In this document: in pieces, positions 44,232-53,402 of the stretch | Numbering within the stretch: position 1 is the stretch's first letter | How the letters are laid out: every line of letters starts with the position of its first letter | Assembly: GCF_900142015.1 (NCBI RefSeq) | Contig: NZ_FQZN01000009.1 | Span: 1 to 64,000 of the forward strand | Direction: 5' to 3' | DNA length: 64,000 nucleotides | From: Bacteroides stercorirosoris | Lineage (GTDB): Bacteria; Bacteroidota; Bacteroidia; Bacteroidales; Bacteroidaceae | The notes under the pieces: generated by a model | What the model was told of the DNA's origin: nothing | The model's database searches: none | What the model saw: the letters and a program-made list of their open reading frames with translations, nothing else | Translations under genes and position numbers: made by a program

Positions 44232-44996
44232 TTAATTTTCTTTTGTCAACAGGCTCTCCAATTCTTCCGCATTCAGGCGCAGGTAGAATTGTCCCTTGTG
44301 AGCAACAGAAATAGAACCTGTCTCTTCGGAAACGATAATAGCCATCGCATCGGACTCCTGGGAAATGCCCATCGCCGCACGGTGGCGCAGTCCCAGCTCC
44401 TTCGGTATATCCAGATTGTGCGATACCGGCAATATACATCCCGCAGCTTTAATACGGCCTTTACTGATAACCATCGCACCATCATGCAGAGGACTGTTCT
44501 TGAAGAAAATATTCTCTATCAGGCGCTGATTGATGTCGGCATTGATAACCTCACCCGTACGCACCACATCATCCAACGGGAAATTATGTTCGATGACAAT
44601 CAAGGCTCCTACCTTCTGTTTGCCCATACTGATGCAAGCCATCACCACCGGCATGATTTCCTCATGCTGCATATTCTCTTTCTTATTTCCGGTAAAGAAG
44701 CGCACCAACGCGCTGGCATGCTGGTGCGAACCAAGCGTCAGCAGAAAACGCCGTATTTCGTCCTGAAACAGAATAATCAGTGCAACCACTCCCACGCTCA
44801 CCAACTTGTCAAAGATGGAACCGAGCAACTTCATCTCCAATACCTGGGATACCACCAACCATATCAATATGAATATCAGAATACCCGTAAACACATTGAT
44901 GGAACCGGAAGCTTTCATCAGCTTATACGTATAGTAAAGCAGAAATGCAACCAACAGAACGTCGATAATATCTTTTACGCCAATATCAAAAAACAC
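44232..44996 (-). CDS. cdaA: Diadenylate cyclase CdaA
   Basis: A 254-residue membrane enzyme making cyclic di-AMP from ATP. Three membrane helices (about residues 10-27, 34-50, 60-77) precede a DAC domain with HDGAMVI (171-177) and LRHRAAMG (203-210), the catalytic motifs. It follows folP by 61 bases, an arrangement seen in other Bacteroidetes. c-di-AMP controls osmolyte and wall balance in other bacteria. Confidence 0.93.
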   Translation of the reverse strand: MFFDIGVKDIIDVLLVAFLLYYTYKLMKASGSINVFTGILIFILIWLVVSQVLEMKLLGSIFDKLVSVGVVALIILFQDEIRRFLLTLGSHQHASALVRFFTGNKKENMQHEEIMPVVMACISMGKQKVGALIVIEHNFPLDDVVRTGEVINADINQRLIENIFFKNSPLHDGAMVISKGRIKAAGCILPVSHNLDIPKELGLRHRAAMGISQESDAMAIIVSEETGSISVAHKGQFYLRLNAEELESLLTKEN

Positions 44997-45057
44997 GGAC
45001 TTTAATTTTTAATTATGAACTTTCAATTATTAATTATGAGTGAGGTGACTTTCCATA

Positions 45058-45924
45058 TCACTCCGTCACCTTATCACTGTTTTCCCGCATTGCTTCCACA
45101 ATCTTCACCGTTTCCACAGCTTCACGCACATCGTGCACCCGGAGGATGTCGGCACCTTTCATCAGGCAGATAGTATCAAGCACTGTCGTTCCGTTCAACG
45201 CATCCTGCGGAGTATTTCCCAGCAGACGGTATATCATCGACTTGCGGGAGACACCCACCAGCAAAGGTAACTCAAAAATTCGGAATTCTTCCAAATGCGC
45301 CAGTAGTTCATAGTTATGTTCCACTGTCTTTCCAAAGCCGAAACCGGGATCGAGAATAATATCCTTTACACCCAAATCGCGCAATTGCTGCACCTTCCGG
45401 GCAAAATACATGAAAACTTCTTTCAGGAGATTGTCATAATGCGGATGTTGCTGCATACTTTGCGGAGTGCCTTGCATATGCATCATGATATAAGGCACGT
45501 TCAGTTCCGCCACTGTACGGAACATCTCTGCATCCATCTCTCCGGCGGCAATATCATTGATGATCGCCACACCGTACTCTTCCACACACATCTTTGCCAC
45601 ATCCGCCCGGAAAGTATCGACGGAAATAACAGCTTCGGGATGCGTTTTACGCAAAATTTCCAGTCCCATGCGCAGCCGCTCCATCTCTTCGTGGGGCGAA
45701 ACGTTTTCCGCATTAAGCCGCGAAGAATAGGCGCCGATATCTATAATCGCGGCACCTTCGTCCAGAATCTGTCGGGCCCGTCCGGCTATTTCAGCCTCAG
45801 TCTGCATACGGGAACCGGCATAAAAAGAATCGGGGGTCACGTTCAATATACCCATGACACGGGGAGTGGAAAGGTCGAGCAAAGAACCGTTGATATTGAT
45901 ATATTTAGAGGATACTGCTTCCAT
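45058..45924 (-). CDS. folP: Dihydropteroate synthase
   Basis: A 288-residue folate enzyme with RVMGILNVTPDSFYAGSR and the later IIDIGAYSS block, and DPGFGFGK for pterin binding. The start is set at MEAVSSKYINING, with AAGGA about 8 bases upstream; the frame is open 34 codons further but crosses its likely promoter. It is first in a unit with cdaA and probably tldD-pmbA. Confidence 0.95.
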   Translation of the reverse strand: MEAVSSKYININGSLLDLSTPRVMGILNVTPDSFYAGSRMQTEAEIAGRARQILDEGAAIIDIGAYSSRLNAENVSPHEEMERLRMGLEILRKTHPEAVISVDTFRADVAKMCVEEYGVAIINDIAAGEMDAEMFRTVAELNVPYIMMHMQGTPQSMQQHPHYDNLLKEVFMYFARKVQQLRDLGVKDIILDPGFGFGKTVEHNYELLAHLEEFRIFELPLLVGVSRKSMIYRLLGNTPQDALNGTTVLDTICLMKGADILRVHDVREAVETVKIVEAMRENSDKVTE

Positions 45925-45951
45925 GGTTAGTCCTTTTTCGTTTATACTTTG

Positions 45952-45959
45952 CAAATGTA
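45952..45959 (-). promoter_or_regulatory. Candidate -7 box of folP
   Basis: The minus strand reads TACATTTG, 27 bases before the chosen folP start, and supports that start over the longer frame. Confidence 0.55.
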
Positions 45960-46004
45960 GCCAAAAAAGAGTATCACAATTGCATAAAATATAAAAAAAC
46001 AAAT

Positions 46005-46012
46005 TAACTTTG
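46005..46012 (+). promoter_or_regulatory. Candidate -7 box of the first TPR histidine kinase
   Basis: TAACTTTG in the context AAATTAACTTTGC, 37 bases before the start. An ATTG lies 22 bases upstream as a possible weak -33 box. The second kinase has the same AATTAACTTTGC context. Confidence 0.5.
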
Positions 46013-46049
46013 CTCAGTATTGACAACTAATCGAAAGAAGTAGTAAACT

Positions 46050-48017
46050 ATGAAGGTATGCAGGAGTGCCGGAGCGGCATCTTTTTTCCTACTATTATTC
46101 TGGTTGCTTACTCCCGGGCGAGTTTGCGGACAAGAAACAAACGAACAAGAAAAATATCACGTAGACAGTACATTATTTGTCTACTACCAGCGTTGTAGGA
46201 CAGAAGTGACATCACCTTCCGTCATGCAAAAGTTGGATACCCTTTTTCAAATGGCCAAAGAAAAGGGAGACGAACGTATGCAGGCAGTAGCCCTTTCCAC
46301 TAAAGTAGACCATTTTTATTTCAGCCCGTCTTTCGAAGGACAGGAAGACAGCCTGATTTTCTACACCAATACAGTCAAAGACTTTTCCCTAAAGACCGAC
46401 CAGCCCCAATACTACTATTTTGCATGGGCAAACCGCCTCATCACCTACTACACCAAACAAAAGAAATTCAACCTGGCGCTTTATGAAGCCAACAAAATGC
46501 AAAAAGAGGCTGAAAGCCGGGAAGAGATTGACGGTATGCAAAACTGTTACCAGGCATTATTCCGCATCTATCAGAGCAAGGAACTCTATAAACAGGCTGC
46601 TTTGTATGCCCAAAAACTGATAGATATGACCTTGAAATACAATATGAACCAATATAATCTGGCAAATAAGTATCTCGAATTAAGTAATTGTCACCTGCAA
46701 AATAATGCCCCCCAAAAGGCCTGGGAAGCTATCGAAGAAGCTAAAAAATACATAATCAATGAAATGCAGCAAGGCTATCTCCTGTGCGCCACTCTCCGTT
46801 ATTATGTTCATGTAGAAGACCTGCCCAAAGCCGGTACGGTATTGGAAGAGGCAACGCAGCTTTACAACAGCAACACAGAACTAAAGGCCAAGCGCCTGAC
46901 ACACTTATTGGAAGCTGCCGTCGACTACTACATGAAGATAGGTGAATATGACAAAGCCCTGGCAATGCAGACACAGTCATTTGGGATTTTAAAGCAAAAC
47001 GGGTTTATTCCTCCAATCGCATATCGCAGGCTCGGCCTCATTCATGCCAGCAAAAAGGAATATCAGAAAGCCATTGACAATTATGAACATGCGTTTTTGC
47101 TCAGTGATTCACTCGGCAGCATCCAGGAAGACAGATCGGCAGGAGAATTTGCCACCATCCTGGGAATGGAGCAACTGAATCAGGAGAACAAAGAACTGAT
47201 ACGGAAGAATCAGGAAATTCAACTGGAAAACCGGCGGCGCCTCATCATCCTCTTATGCATTATCGTGGCAAGTTTCGCATTCATGTTCTTCCGCGAGGTA
47301 CGGTTGAACAAGATTCTGCGCCGCGCCAAAGATGTGGAGCAAAGCGCCAGCCGTATGAAAACGGAGTTCATACAGAACATGAGCCACGAGATACGCACTC
47401 CACTGAATTCCATTGTCGGCTTCTCTCAATTACTCGGCAGCATCTCCGGAAAAGATGAAGAAGCGAAAGAATATACTGATATTATCGAACAGGGAAGCAA
47501 CCATCTGCTCCAACTGGTGGACAATGTGCTCGAACTGGCAAACCTCGACAGTGGTACACCTATCCTGACCGATACGAAAGTTGAAATAGGCAAATTGTTC
47601 CGGCAATGGATGGAAGAGACGAAAAATTCGTTCAAACCCGGAGTAGAACCGGTTTACGAACCGGGGCAGGAAGAGGTTTACGTACACACTAATCCCGGAC
47701 GTCTCACCCAGGTGATATCACACCTGCTCCACAATTCAGCCAGGTTTACAGAAAAAGGCAGCATCACACTTGCCTGGCATACCAATCCCAAACAAAAACT
47801 CCTGACGATCAGCGTAACGGACACCGGTATCGGAATCCCCCAAGACAAACAGGATTTTGTATTCGAACGTTTTGCCAAAATAGACACATTCTCCACAGGA
47901 ACCGGACTGGGGCTTGCACTCGGACGCCTCATTATGGAGAAAATGGGCGGCAGTCTCACGCTCGACGGCAAATATACCGGAGGATGCCGCTTTGTATTAA
48001 CTTTACCCCTGAAATAA
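46050..48017 (+). CDS. TPR-sensor histidine kinase (first copy)
   Basis: A 655-residue protein with a signal peptide (ending VCGQE), a periplasmic region of TPR-like helical repeats (about residues 45-370), one membrane segment (397-413), a HisKA dimerisation domain with the phospho-acceptor box MSHEIRTPLNSIVGFSQ (His446) and an ATPase domain with DTGIGIP (about 591) and GTGLGLALGRLIMEKMGG. No receiver or DNA-binding domain and no response regulator gene nearby. It is a paralog of the next gene. Confidence 0.9.
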   Translation: MKVCRSAGAASFFLLLFWLLTPGRVCGQETNEQEKYHVDSTLFVYYQRCRTEVTSPSVMQKLDTLFQMAKEKGDERMQAVALSTKVDHFYFSPSFEGQEDSLIFYTNTVKDFSLKTDQPQYYYFAWANRLITYYTKQKKFNLALYEANKMQKEAESREEIDGMQNCYQALFRIYQSKELYKQAALYAQKLIDMTLKYNMNQYNLANKYLELSNCHLQNNAPQKAWEAIEEAKKYIINEMQQGYLLCATLRYYVHVEDLPKAGTVLEEATQLYNSNTELKAKRLTHLLEAAVDYYMKIGEYDKALAMQTQSFGILKQNGFIPPIAYRRLGLIHASKKEYQKAIDNYEHAFLLSDSLGSIQEDRSAGEFATILGMEQLNQENKELIRKNQEIQLENRRRLIILLCIIVASFAFMFFREVRLNKILRRAKDVEQSASRMKTEFIQNMSHEIRTPLNSIVGFSQLLGSISGKDEEAKEYTDIIEQGSNHLLQLVDNVLELANLDSGTPILTDTKVEIGKLFRQWMEETKNSFKPGVEPVYEPGQEEVYVHTNPGRLTQVISHLLHNSARFTEKGSITLAWHTNPKQKLLTISVTDTGIGIPQDKQDFVFERFAKIDTFSTGTGLGLALGRLIMEKMGGSLTLDGKYTGGCRFVLTLPLK

Positions 48018-48063
48018 CACAAACAAAATACCACAAAGTCTTTTAGTTTCAAAAAAGATAAAT

Positions 48064-48071
48064 TAACTTTG
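48064..48071 (+). promoter_or_regulatory. Candidate -7 box of the second TPR histidine kinase
   Basis: TAACTTTG, 25 bases before the start, in the same AATTAACTTTGC context as the box before the first kinase. Confidence 0.5.
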
Positions 48072-48095
48072 CGGAAAGTGCATTAATAATCAACT

Positions 48096-50117
48096 ATGAA
48101 AACAAAGAGGACAGCTTTGCATATCCTTACTGTTTTGCTCTGCCTCACGACATTATGCAGCCTCCCGATGCGAGGACAGCAAAGAGACACGCAGAAAGAA
48201 TACAATGTAGATAGTACATTATACGTTTACTATCTCCGTTGTAAAGCCGAAATGAGTTCTCCCATTATCATGCAAATGTCAGATACCCTCTTCCAGATGG
48301 CAGTTCAGAAGAACGACCAACGCATGCAGGCGGTAGCATTGTGTAATAAACTGGATTTCTACTACTTCCAGGGAACGCAAGGAGATAGCATAAGCCACTA
48401 TGTAGATGTAGTAAAGGATTTCGCCCGCAAAACCCACCAGCCCAAATATTACTACTTCGTATGGAGCAAACGGCTCATCAACTTCCACATCAAGCAATAC
48501 CAATATAACATTGCCTTGTACGAAGCGAACAAGATGATGAAAGAAGCCGAACAGGAAAAGTATATGGACGGTATAGCCGGCGCCTACAATGTTCTCAGCA
48601 CAATCTACCAGTGCAAAAGATTGTTCAACCTGGCTGTAGACAATAAAAAGAAAGAGATAGAAATTATTCTGAAATATGGCCTGGACACATACAACCTGAC
48701 CACTTCCTATTCTGTACTGGCCAACCTCTATTGTGAATTGGGAGAAACCGAAAGAGCCTATGAAAGCCTGCAAAAAAGCGCTTCATGCCTCTACAGCAGT
48801 ACACAAGAGTTTTATAATTACGTTCGTTTCGCCCAGTATTACCTTGTCATCGAAGACTTTTCCAAGGCCTGGGAATATCTGGAAAAAGCAAAACATTTAT
48901 CCGATACAAAAAAAGAAGTGCGGAAAAATCTCCAGGAGTATTATGAAGTACTAAAGAGATATTATACGCAGACGAAACAATACGAAAAGGCACTGAAAAC
49001 CCTGAATTATTCGCTCTCCACCTTCGGGAAGAATAGGAAGGACAATATGGACGCAACGCTCAATCGTGCTTCAATATATTATTATATGGGCGACATGGTC
49101 AATGCCGCCAGATATTTCATGGAATATTATCAGCTGAATGACTCGGCACAGATACATAATGAAGACATCACATTGGGAGAATTCTCCGCCATGCTAGGTG
49201 TGGAGGGGTTGAAACTGGAAAAGAGCGAATTGCAACAGCAGATGCAGCAACGCGATCTGGTAAACAAACAACGCATCATCATCTTCCTGATAGCGTTACT
49301 GACCCTCGGTCTCATTATTTTCTACCGCGAGCATCTCCTTAACGGCCGCTTGCGCATATCCCAAAAGCAACTTAGCGAGAAGAACAACGAACTGCTCCTC
49401 TCACAGGAAGCATTGAAATATGCCAAAGAGCAAGCGGAAGACGGCAGCCGCATGAAGTCGGAATTCATACAGAACATGAGCCACGAAATACGCACGCCAC
49501 TCAACTCCATCGTAGGCTTCTCACAAATACTCAGCAGCTACTTCAGCGATAATGACGACACGAAAGAGTATGCCCACATCATCGAGCAGAACAGCACCAA
49601 CCTCCTGCAACTCGTCAATGATGTACTCGACCTCTCCTATCTGGATGGCGAACGGGATATACCCACACAGACCATTGCAGACATCACCGGTGTCTGCCAG
49701 ACTTGCATCGACCAAATACGCTTCAAACTGAAACCGGATGTGCAACTGACATTCATCCCCGAACGTGAGAATTTCACCATGCAGACAAATCCCGACCGTA
49801 TCTCGCAGATACTGATGAATCTCCTGCAAAACGCGGCAAAGTTCACACAAGAAGGCAGCATCACCCTCACATACCATATCCGCGAAGAAGAGAAAAAGAT
49901 TCTGTTCAGTGTGGCCGATACGGGCATCGGCATTCCGGCGGATAAGCAAGAAGCCGTATTCGAGCGCTTCACCAAGCTGGATACATTTGTTCCCGGCACA
50001 GGATTGGGCTTATCCATCAGCCGGATGATTGCCGAAAAGATGGGTGGTACGCTTGTCGTAGACTCAACCTATACCACAGGTTGCCGCTTCGTCCTGACTT
50101 TACCTCTAAAAGAATAA
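48096..50117 (+). CDS. TPR-sensor histidine kinase (second copy)
   Basis: A 673-residue paralog of the preceding kinase: signal peptide, TPR-like repeats (about residues 45-370), one membrane segment (about 393-410), a longer cytosolic coiled coil (QKQLSEKNNELLLSQEALKY), HisKA with MSHEIRTPLNSIVGFSQ (His463), and the ATPase domain with DTGIGIP and GTGLGLSISRMIAEKMGG. The tandem copies probably arose by duplication. The signal sensed and the partner regulator are unknown. Confidence 0.9.
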   Translation: MKTKRTALHILTVLLCLTTLCSLPMRGQQRDTQKEYNVDSTLYVYYLRCKAEMSSPIIMQMSDTLFQMAVQKNDQRMQAVALCNKLDFYYFQGTQGDSISHYVDVVKDFARKTHQPKYYYFVWSKRLINFHIKQYQYNIALYEANKMMKEAEQEKYMDGIAGAYNVLSTIYQCKRLFNLAVDNKKKEIEIILKYGLDTYNLTTSYSVLANLYCELGETERAYESLQKSASCLYSSTQEFYNYVRFAQYYLVIEDFSKAWEYLEKAKHLSDTKKEVRKNLQEYYEVLKRYYTQTKQYEKALKTLNYSLSTFGKNRKDNMDATLNRASIYYYMGDMVNAARYFMEYYQLNDSAQIHNEDITLGEFSAMLGVEGLKLEKSELQQQMQQRDLVNKQRIIIFLIALLTLGLIIFYREHLLNGRLRISQKQLSEKNNELLLSQEALKYAKEQAEDGSRMKSEFIQNMSHEIRTPLNSIVGFSQILSSYFSDNDDTKEYAHIIEQNSTNLLQLVNDVLDLSYLDGERDIPTQTIADITGVCQTCIDQIRFKLKPDVQLTFIPERENFTMQTNPDRISQILMNLLQNAAKFTQEGSITLTYHIREEEKKILFSVADTGIGIPADKQEAVFERFTKLDTFVPGTGLGLSISRMIAEKMGGTLVVDSTYTTGCRFVLTLPLKE

Positions 50118-50158
50118 AAACATTTCACCCTAAACGTACCACTGTAGCGGAGAATATC

Positions 50159-50166
50159 TATCTTTG
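50159..50166 (+). promoter_or_regulatory. Candidate -7 box of murF
   Basis: TATCTTTG, 51 bases before the murF start. Confidence 0.45.
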
Positions 50167-50216
50167 CAACGTTTTAGACAACAGAGTATAACAACGTTTC
50201 AAATAAGGAGACAGTT

Positions 50217-51515
50217 ATGGATATCACCGCCCTTTACAAGATATTTCAGGAATGCAGCAGCGTGACCACCGACAGTCGCAACTGCCCCAAAGGTTCTTTA
50301 TTCATCGCCCTGAAAGGCGATAACTTCAATGGAAATGCCTTTGCCGCCAAAGCACTCGAAGCCGGCAGTGCTTACGTCGTAGCAGACGAAGCCGAACACG
50401 TTCCGGCAGGAGATTCACGTTATATATTAGTAGACAATTGCCTGCACGCACTGCAACAGCTTGCCAATTACCATCGCCGCCAACTGGGCACCCGCCTCAT
50501 CGGCATCACAGGCACCAATGGGAAAACCACTACCAAAGAGCTGATGGCCGCTGTCCTTTCGCAGACCTATAATATACTTTATACGCTGGGAAACCTGAAC
50601 AACCACATCGGTGTCCCCCTTACTTTGTTGCGCCTGAAACCGGAACATGAACTCGGCATCATAGAAATGGGTGCCAGCCATCCGGGAGACATCAAAGAAC
50701 TGGTAGACATAGCCGAACCGGATTATGGCATCATCACCAACGTAGGCAAGGCACACCTGGAAGGTTTCGGCTCTTTCGAAGGAGTCATCAGAACCAAAGG
50801 AGAGCTATACGATTACCTCCGCGAACGTGGCAATTCCACCATCTTCATCCACCACGACAACGCATATCTGAAAGAGATAGCCGGAGGATTAAATCAGATC
50901 CCTTATGGAAGCAAAGACGGATTGTATATCAGCGGCCACGTAACAGGCAATTCCCCCTATCTGGCTTTTGAATGGAAAGCGGACAAGGAGGGTGAATGCC
51001 ACGAAGTGCAGACACAGCTTATCGGCGAATATAACTTCCCGAATGCGCTGGCCGCCATTACCATCGGCCGTTTCTTTGGTGTAGAGCCGGAAAAAATAGA
51101 TGCTGCATTAGCCGCTTATACCCCACAGAATAACCGGTCGCAACTGAAGCAAACCGCAGACAATACGCTTATCATCGACGCATACAACGCCAATCCCACC
51201 AGCATGCAGGCTTCGCTTGCCAACTTCCACAATATGAAAGTCGAAAACAAGATGCTGATATTGGGAGATATGAGAGAATTGGGAAAGGACGGACCGGAAG
51301 AGCATCAGAAGATTGCAGATTTCCTCACGGAATGTGGTTTTGAGGATGTGATGCTGGTAGGCGAACAGTTTGCCGCAGCCAGACACAGTTTCCCGACCTA
51401 CCCGGATGCCGCCGCAGTTATCGAAGTATTGAAGCAAAGCAAACCTCACGGGAAAACCATTCTTATCAAAGGTTCGAATGGAATCAGACTGAATACGGTG
51501 ATTGATTATCTATAA
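50217..51515 (+). CDS. murF: UDP-MurNAc-tripeptide--D-Ala-D-Ala ligase
   Basis: A 432-residue Mur ligase that adds the D-Ala-D-Ala made by Ddl to the peptidoglycan precursor. The N-terminal domain is followed by the ATP loop GITGTNGKTTTKELM, the central block NHIGVPLTLLRL, and IIDAYNANPTSMQASL near the third domain. It stands outside any mur cluster, and is convergent with the vanZ-like gene after 15 bases. Confidence 0.95.
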   Translation: MDITALYKIFQECSSVTTDSRNCPKGSLFIALKGDNFNGNAFAAKALEAGSAYVVADEAEHVPAGDSRYILVDNCLHALQQLANYHRRQLGTRLIGITGTNGKTTTKELMAAVLSQTYNILYTLGNLNNHIGVPLTLLRLKPEHELGIIEMGASHPGDIKELVDIAEPDYGIITNVGKAHLEGFGSFEGVIRTKGELYDYLRERGNSTIFIHHDNAYLKEIAGGLNQIPYGSKDGLYISGHVTGNSPYLAFEWKADKEGECHEVQTQLIGEYNFPNALAAITIGRFFGVEPEKIDAALAAYTPQNNRSQLKQTADNTLIIDAYNANPTSMQASLANFHNMKVENKMLILGDMRELGKDGPEEHQKIADFLTECGFEDVMLVGEQFAAARHSFPTYPDAAAVIEVLKQSKPHGKTILIKGSNGIRLNTVIDYL

Positions 51516-51530
51516 TCAATCACCACCTGG

Positions 51531-51923
51531 TTACGATTTCTTCATCATCCGCGGACGCAGAACGAAGTAACCTATCAGCGAAGCGATAACTGCTCCTGTG
51601 GTATTCGCCGCAAAATCCAACCAGTCGCCACCACGGTAAGTGGTGCAATACTCCTGCAACAACTCCACTATTCCACTGAACAGCACCGGGCACACGAATG
51701 CCCCTACCCACGCATGCCACAAAGGAGAATCATTTCTCCGATGTGCCCTGAGAAATTCCAGCCACAACATGCCGGACATACCCAGATACATACAAACATG
51801 TACAATTTTATCAATATTAGGAATATTGCTTAAATCCGTTGTTGGCGGTTTGAAAAACGACAAATAAATCACTGTCAGTATAATCAGTAACGATGCCGGA
51901 TATTTCTTAATATAGTATAGCAT
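51531..51923 (-). CDS. VanZ-like membrane protein
   Basis: A 130-residue protein with about four hydrophobic segments and the VanZ-family pattern 'NIDKIVHVCMYLGMSGMLWLEFLR', 'LFSGIVELLQEY' and 'RGGDWLDFAANTTGAVIASLIGY'. It is named after a teicoplanin-resistance gene, but chromosomal members like this are common and their role is unclear. Confidence 0.85.
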   Translation of the reverse strand: MLYYIKKYPASLLIILTVIYLSFFKPPTTDLSNIPNIDKIVHVCMYLGMSGMLWLEFLRAHRRNDSPLWHAWVGAFVCPVLFSGIVELLQEYCTTYRGGDWLDFAANTTGAVIASLIGYFVLRPRMMKKS

Positions 51924-51969
51924 ATCTCAATTTAGAATCGATTTGTGCACAAAAGTACAGAACATTTTC

Positions 51970-51977
51970 TATATTTG
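51970..51977 (+). promoter_or_regulatory. Candidate -7 box of the symporter gene
   Basis: TATATTTG, 50 bases before the start; a TTTG at 51942-51945 lies 24 bases upstream, slightly long for consensus. Confidence 0.45.
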
Positions 51978-52027
51978 CATGTTTTAGTAGAGAATAATAA
52001 CGAAATGAAAGAAAAATCTACTTTTTT

Positions 52028-53398
52028 ATGACGAAAAATGATAGAGCCAACTTTGGGAGCAAATTAGGCGTCATACTTGCTTCGGCAGGTTCCGCAGTCG
52101 GCCTGGGAAATATCTGGCGGTTTCCTTATGAGACCGGCAATCACGGCGGTGCCGCGTTTATTCTCATCTATTTGGCATGCGTACTTATTTTAGGGATTCC
52201 GATCATGGTATCCGAGTTCCTTATCGGCCGTCACTCGCGCGCCAACACAGCAGGAGCTTATCAGAAACTGGCACCGGGCACACACTGGCGTTGGGTGGGC
52301 CGGATGGGTGTATTGGCGGGATTCCTGATTCTGAGCTATTATTCGGTAGTGGCCGGATGGACGTTGGAGTTCATCGGTGAGGCAGTTACGGATAATTTTG
52401 CCGGGAAAACGTCAGCCGATTATATCAACACCTTCAATTCTTTCTCCGCAAATCCCTGGCGGCCGGTTATCTGGTTGATGCTCTTTCTCTTTGCCACCCA
52501 TTTCATCATCGTAAAAGGAGTGGAAAAAGGTATTGAAAAGTCTGCCAAGATTATGATGCCGATGTTATTTGTCCTGCTGGTCATATTGGCGGCATGCTCC
52601 ATATCATTGCCGGGTTCGGGCGCAGGTCTGAAGTTTCTGCTGAAACCCGAATGGGATAAAGTGAATGCGAACGTATTCCTGAGCGCTATGGGACAAGCCT
52701 TTTTCTCTTTAAGTCTGGGAATGGGATGTCTTTGTACCTATGCGTCTTATTTCAAGAAAGACACGAATCTGACGAAGACAGCTTTCAGTGTCAGCATCAT
52801 CGACACATTCGTTGCGATATTGGCAGGACTTATCATCTTCCCGGCAGCATTTTCGGTAGGCATCCAGCCCGATGCAGGGCCGAGCCTCATCTTTATAACG
52901 TTGCCGAATGTATTTCAACAGGCTTTTAGCGGTATACCTTTATTGGCATATATATTCTCCGTCATGTTCTATGTCCTTCTGGCGGTTGCCGCACTCACTT
53001 CCACCATTTCCATGCACGAAGTAGTGACGGCTTATCTGCACGAAGAATTCCATCTGAGCCGTAAACGTGCGGCAAGTATCGTGACGGGCGGTTGTATGTT
53101 TTTAGGTATCTTATGCTCGCTCTCGCTGGGGGTAGGCAGAGATTACACTATATTCGGCCTGAACCTGTTCGATTTGTTCGACTTCGTTACGGCTAAGATT
53201 ATGTTACCGTTAGGTGGCCTGTGCATTTCCCTTTTCACCGGCTGGTATCTGAACAAGAAGATAGTCTGGGAAGAGGTAAGCAACAACGGGACACTGAAAG
53301 TAACGTTCTACAAACTGCTGATATTCATATTGAGGTTTATAGCTCCAATAGCAATTTCACTCATCTTCATCAAAGAGTTAGGATTTCTGAAGTTGTAG
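52028..53398 (+). CDS. Sodium-dependent transporter, NSS (SNF) family
   Basis: A 456-residue inner-membrane protein with about 11-12 segments. The first has the sodium-site pattern KLGVILASAGSAVGLGNIWRFPYETGNHGGAAF, and FSLSLGMGCLCTYASYF marks segment 6. It moves a neutral amino acid or related solute with sodium; the substrate cannot be told. The next gene starts 4 bases after its stop. Confidence 0.93.
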   Translation: MTKNDRANFGSKLGVILASAGSAVGLGNIWRFPYETGNHGGAAFILIYLACVLILGIPIMVSEFLIGRHSRANTAGAYQKLAPGTHWRWVGRMGVLAGFLILSYYSVVAGWTLEFIGEAVTDNFAGKTSADYINTFNSFSANPWRPVIWLMLFLFATHFIIVKGVEKGIEKSAKIMMPMLFVLLVILAACSISLPGSGAGLKFLLKPEWDKVNANVFLSAMGQAFFSLSLGMGCLCTYASYFKKDTNLTKTAFSVSIIDTFVAILAGLIIFPAAFSVGIQPDAGPSLIFITLPNVFQQAFSGIPLLAYIFSVMFYVLLAVAALTSTISMHEVVTAYLHEEFHLSRKRAASIVTGGCMFLGILCSLSLGVGRDYTIFGLNLFDLFDFVTAKIMLPLGGLCISLFTGWYLNKKIVWEEVSNNGTLKVTFYKLLIFILRFIAPIAISLIFIKELGFLKL

Positions 53399-53402
53399 GA
53401 AG

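Noticed and set aside
46050..50117. Hybrid two-component regulators of the sus locus
   Set aside because: Both kinases lack the receiver and AraC-type DNA-binding domains of HTCS proteins and are 5 kb away from susC.
51531..51923. Glycopeptide-resistance gene
   Set aside because: VanZ-like chromosomal proteins are common in Bacteroidetes; no vanHAX or regulator genes are present.
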